The notes below the pieces were generated by a model. It saw only the letters and a list, made by a program, of their open reading frames with translations. It had not been told where the DNA came from and made no database searches. Position numbers and translations under genes: made by a program. A stretch of 64,000 bases of DNA from Rhodamnia argentea (taxonomy: Eukaryota; Streptophyta; Magnoliopsida; Myrtales; Myrtaceae): positions 21,735,595-21,799,594 of the forward strand of contig NC_063160.1 in NCBI RefSeq assembly GCF_020921035.1, in the 5' to 3' direction. Shown piece after piece: positions 60,719 to 64,000 of this stretch (position 1 is the stretch's first letter; every line of letters starts with the position of its first letter).

Positions 60719-61541
60719 GGGTTAATACCATGAAAAACCCTAAACTGGTACACCTGTGACAAATTTACCCCAAACTATTTTTTTTACCACGAAAAACCCC
60801 AAACTGGTACATATGTGACAAATTTACCTCAAACTATTTTTTTTACCACCAAAAACCCTAAACTGGTATATTTGTGACAAATTTACCATAAACTAATTAT
60901 TTTGACCACGAAATACCCTAAACTGGTACATATGTGACAAATTCACCCCCCGTTAAATTGTCACTTTGTTTTGGCTTTTGGTCCGCTACGGTATGAGAGG
61001 ACACAACCCTTGGTGCTCCACCCATCCGTGCGCTATGGATGGTGTCATCGTACAAGAAGAGACTACTGAAGGAAGGAGGTTCACGATTTGACATAAATAG
61101 GTAAGCCTTAGGGGCAGCCAATGGCGAAGATCCCGACCATGGAGACCATGGGGATAACCCGGTAACAATGATACGGAAAGCAAGTCTTCGATCTTACAAA
61201 GAAATGCGATGGCTCGAAGACCTCGTCTCTAATGCTTTTGCCTTCCACGAGACCGTACCTGTCAGATCCGAAGATCGCCTATCTCAAATTGATAAACCTG
61301 TAACAAATAGAGGGTTAAAACCCCATATTGGTATACCCGTCAACTATCACATGTCACTAAATCAACAATTTGATAGTTAAATTTAATGAAAATTAACGAA
61401 GGGTAAATTTGTCACATGTGTACCAGTTTAGGGTAAATTTGTCACGGGTGTACCGGTTTAGGATTTTTTGTGGTCAAAAAAATAATTTGGGGTAAATTTG
61501 TCACAAGTGTACCGGTTTGGGGTTTTCCATGGTATTAACCC
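60719..61541. mobile_element. Non-autonomous MULE, 823 bp
   Basis: The ends are inverted copies: GGGTTAATACCATG at the left and CATGGTATTAACCC at the right. Both arms contain tandem units of about 60 bp (AAACTGGTACA, GTGACAAATTTACC, ACCACGAAAAACCC). There are four units in the left arm and three in the right. It is flanked by a perfect 9-bp duplication TTATCTGTA at 60,710-60,718 and 61,542-61,550. The core of roughly 400 bp (about 60,965-61,375) is GC-richer than the arms and could be captured host DNA, but no gene was recognised in it. Confidence 0.92.
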
Positions 61542-61550
61542 TTATCTGTA

Positions 61551-63510
61551 TTATGTTTTGTGGGTGGGCAGGCCCTCGCTCGCGGTCGCCCGAGATCGCC
61601 GGCCGATCCTCGCCGCACTATCGCCGGCCCTTTTCGTCGATGGTGGACGGCAGTGGCGAGGACGTCCTTTTTAAAAAAATTTATTTTTAAATTCAGTTTA
61701 CTTTAAAGTCTAATTTAAACAATATTCAAATTTTTTAAAAAATCAAATTTAGACAAAACGGCGTCGTTTTAGCCTTGTTCCTTCATTGTTTGAGCCACGT
61801 TGAAGAAAGAAAATAATGAAAAAGCCATGTCGGCTTTTTTCGTCAGTCAAGTTGGACGGAACTAACAAGAGAATTTGATTGCATCAATTCCATATGTTTA
61901 GCAATTTGATTGCATATACTTTCGTGATGAGTTTTATGACTTCAAGTGCTTCTATTTTTTTTAAGCAACACGACAAAAATCATGACGTCATGCAATAGGC
62001 AATGCGAGTCGGTGTCTCAAAGCGGGCCGCTTCAAAAGAAGCACGCTCACCTACTAATTAACAATTTGTAATTCGATAGAGAAGTTGAATAATCAATCGT
62101 CCATATTAAAATAGAAAGACCTAAAATGCGTGAGTAGATAATATTATCCATCTCCAATATGCTTTTGATAACTTATCTAATAAATAAATAAAAAAAACTC
62201 AAGATCTCGAATTATCCTATCTCCCTCTTCTCTATTTTTCTTCTAGGTTTTGTTCTGTGATTTTCGTCATTGATTTCTTTCGATTATCAATGATTAAAAT
62301 ATTTTTCGTAATGAAGCGTTTTTCCTTAATTGTCCAGATATCAAAGTTTTTAGATGCCCATTGTAAGCATTTTTCATGACGCATGAAATTTCAAAATGGA
62401 AATACTCTCCCTTTTGGGATGTTGTCCATACTCACTATCGATAGAAAAGCACAGGGTCCCACTCTTTGACGAGAGGGTTGGGGTCACGAGGGCAGCGCCC
62501 TCGAGTCGGCCGCCTCGAGTCGTCAAAGCACTGCTATAATTTAAGCCCATATTTTTTTATTGATAGTTTGGATTTGGACCCATAAATAGCTATTGCTATA
62601 TGTTATCTTTTTTTCTCTTATATTTAATGGATGTAACAGAGAGGTGCGTTATGCTAATTACAACGAAATCCTCTCTTGGATATAGCCCTAATTTAAAGGT
62701 GAATCAAGATTAACGTTGTGTGTTGATTTCCTTTTCTCTCTTTTACGTTTAACTTAGTCTGTGATTTTGTGCGTCGAATCCTAGCACTCCGCCCACCCTC
62801 CACAACCCTCATCCGTAGCTTTTAGATTTTATAAACATCGCTCTCATACGAATTCAGCCATAATTCAAAGCGGGTAACGTTTATATTTGTAAATCACAAA
62901 TCGTAGAGACGCGGTCGTTGGGTTTGAGGAAGAAGAAGAAGAAGAACGCAGCCAAATTTCCAAATCGCTTCTAGAGCTTCCCGTGATAGCAAGGTCGGAT
63001 CTATCGAAGTCAATGGCTCCATCATTGATCTTACAATGAAAAAATTTTGACCGACGGGAAGCATAGAAACTCAATAAATCAATAAACTTATTGAGTATGT
63101 TGACCGCTCGTGGGTTGAATGGTACTATGTACTTTCATCTCATAACGCACGACGTTTTTAATTATCAAAACCAAAACAAAAAAAGAAAACAAAACAAAAC
63201 TCAACAGATCCACAAATTACTCCATCGAGAAATAAAGGTGCCCGAGAGTGGAGTCCACCATTCCGATCACCTCTTCCACTTTTATATAAACCTGTCATTA
63301 CCAGTTCTTCAATCTCGCATTCAAAACAAAATATTCCCTAAGACTTTTGCTTGCGTCTACATCAAGATTTTATTGATAGGCCCACTTCGATATCCATCGA
63401 TTAAATTGCCCGTCTAAGTCGAAGCTCCATCACGCTTGACGTTCGGGACATTAGACTAGCGACTATTCTTAACTAGACGAACCCAATATAAAAGTCCTCT
63501 CATCGCCAAT
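61551..63510. other. Intergenic region, repeat fragments
   Basis: A GC-rich patch (61,570-61,670, GCCGGCC/TCGCCG style) is probably transposon core. The rest is AT-rich, with a GAAGAA run near 62,930-62,945. No exon, RNA gene or complete element was recognised. Confidence 0.4.
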
Positions 63511-64000
63511 ATAGGGAAAATTAGCAAAAAAAATCGTAAATTTGTTGCAATTGTGCAAATTCAGTCTTAAATCTTCTTCTTCTTTTGCCAACTGGATCCT
63601 AAATCTTTTACTTTAGTGCCAATTCAGTAAATACGTGGCGTTATCATTGCTGACGTGGCAAATTTTAGTACTATTTTTTTTCACTATTTTTTTTTTCTTA
63701 GTTCTCCTTCTTCCTCCAGTTAGTCACTGCCAAAGGCGAGGGCAACCTCATTGGACACCGGCGAGTCCTCGCCTCCGGTCGGTCACCGGGCAATGGGCTA
63801 GAGAAAGAAGGAGGGAAGAAAAAAAGAAATGAAAAAAAAGGAAAAAATAAGTAAAAAATTTGAAAAAAATGTTAAAATATTATTCAAACTACCACGCCAT
63901 TACCAGCCAGTTAAAATTAAACGGATGAATTGAATTGGCATAAAGGTAAAAGATTTATGAGTCAATTAGCCAAAAAATATATTTTTTGATTGAATTGACA
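63511..64000. mobile_element. Inverted-repeat element running off the window
   Basis: The left arm from about 63,511 (AAAATTAGCAAAAAA, then CTTAAATCTTCT, CCTAAATCTTTTACTTT, GACGTGGCAAATTTT) is mirrored by the sequence up to 64,000 (AAAGGTAAAAGATTTATGAG, AATTAGCC). A GC-rich core lies at 63,735-63,800. The layout matches the other non-autonomous MULE-like elements in the window. The right end is beyond the window, so no target duplication can be read. Confidence 0.5.

Noticed and set aside
60496-60762. Open frames of 76-88 codons upstream of IF-3 on both strands
   Set aside because: They straddle the MULE border and show no domain or splice pattern.

Overview
This window is nuclear DNA of a flowering plant, most likely a dicot. 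The genes have short phase-conserved exons with GT-AG introns, the intergenic DNA is AT-rich, and there are many MULE, MITE and LTR elements with subterminal repeats. A myrtaceous tree such as Eucalyptus would fit the style, but nothing here proves the species.

Bases 1-38,430 hold a tandem array on the minus strand of ten genes or gene remnants for flavin (FAD)-dependent monooxygenases of the plant MO1/salicylate-hydroxylase-like family. They fall into three sequence classes, called alpha, beta and gamma here. The order along the plus strand is alpha1-beta1-gamma1, alpha2(remnant)-beta2-gamma2, alpha3(truncated)-beta3-gamma3, then a more divergent gamma4. This is a three-gene block repeated three times next to an older gamma gene. 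All four gamma genes read cleanly as six exons and 406 codons. All three beta genes are broken, each by different lesions. Alpha2 and alpha3 were cut down by different deletions, and alpha1 is open as far as the window edge. Old insertions (a MITE-like element upstream of alpha, a small Ty1/copia remnant between beta and gamma) are present in every block and so predate the amplification. A 2.4-kb solo LTR occurs only in block 2, in the gamma2 promoter, and so postdates it; a 376-bp MULE-type MITE sits inside that LTR.

Bases 39,941-48,390 hold a 13-coding-exon minus-strand gene for an RBM39/CC1-like splicing factor (599 aa, arginine-rich N-terminus, two RRMs, C-terminal UHM). The exon model sums exactly to an open frame.

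Bases 48,613-55,287 are a nest of DNA transposons. A degraded outer inverted-repeat element contains a roughly 6-kb MULE carrying the N-terminal part of a transposase and an oppositely oriented GRF zinc-finger reading frame. That MULE in turn contains a 958-bp PIF/Harbinger-like element with a GC-rich core. The MULE ends match the MITE inside the solo LTR of the array.

Bases 56,073-60,370 hold an eight-exon minus-strand gene for a mitochondrial translation initiation factor IF-3 with a long C-terminal tail (441 aa). About 350 bp upstream lies an 823-bp MULE with a perfect 9-bp target duplication. The last 2.5 kb are intergenic and end in another inverted-repeat element that runs off the window.

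No tRNA, rRNA or CRISPR array was seen. Coordinates were read by eye and splice sites were chosen by GT-AG rule, phase and paralogue comparison; no alignment or database search was run.
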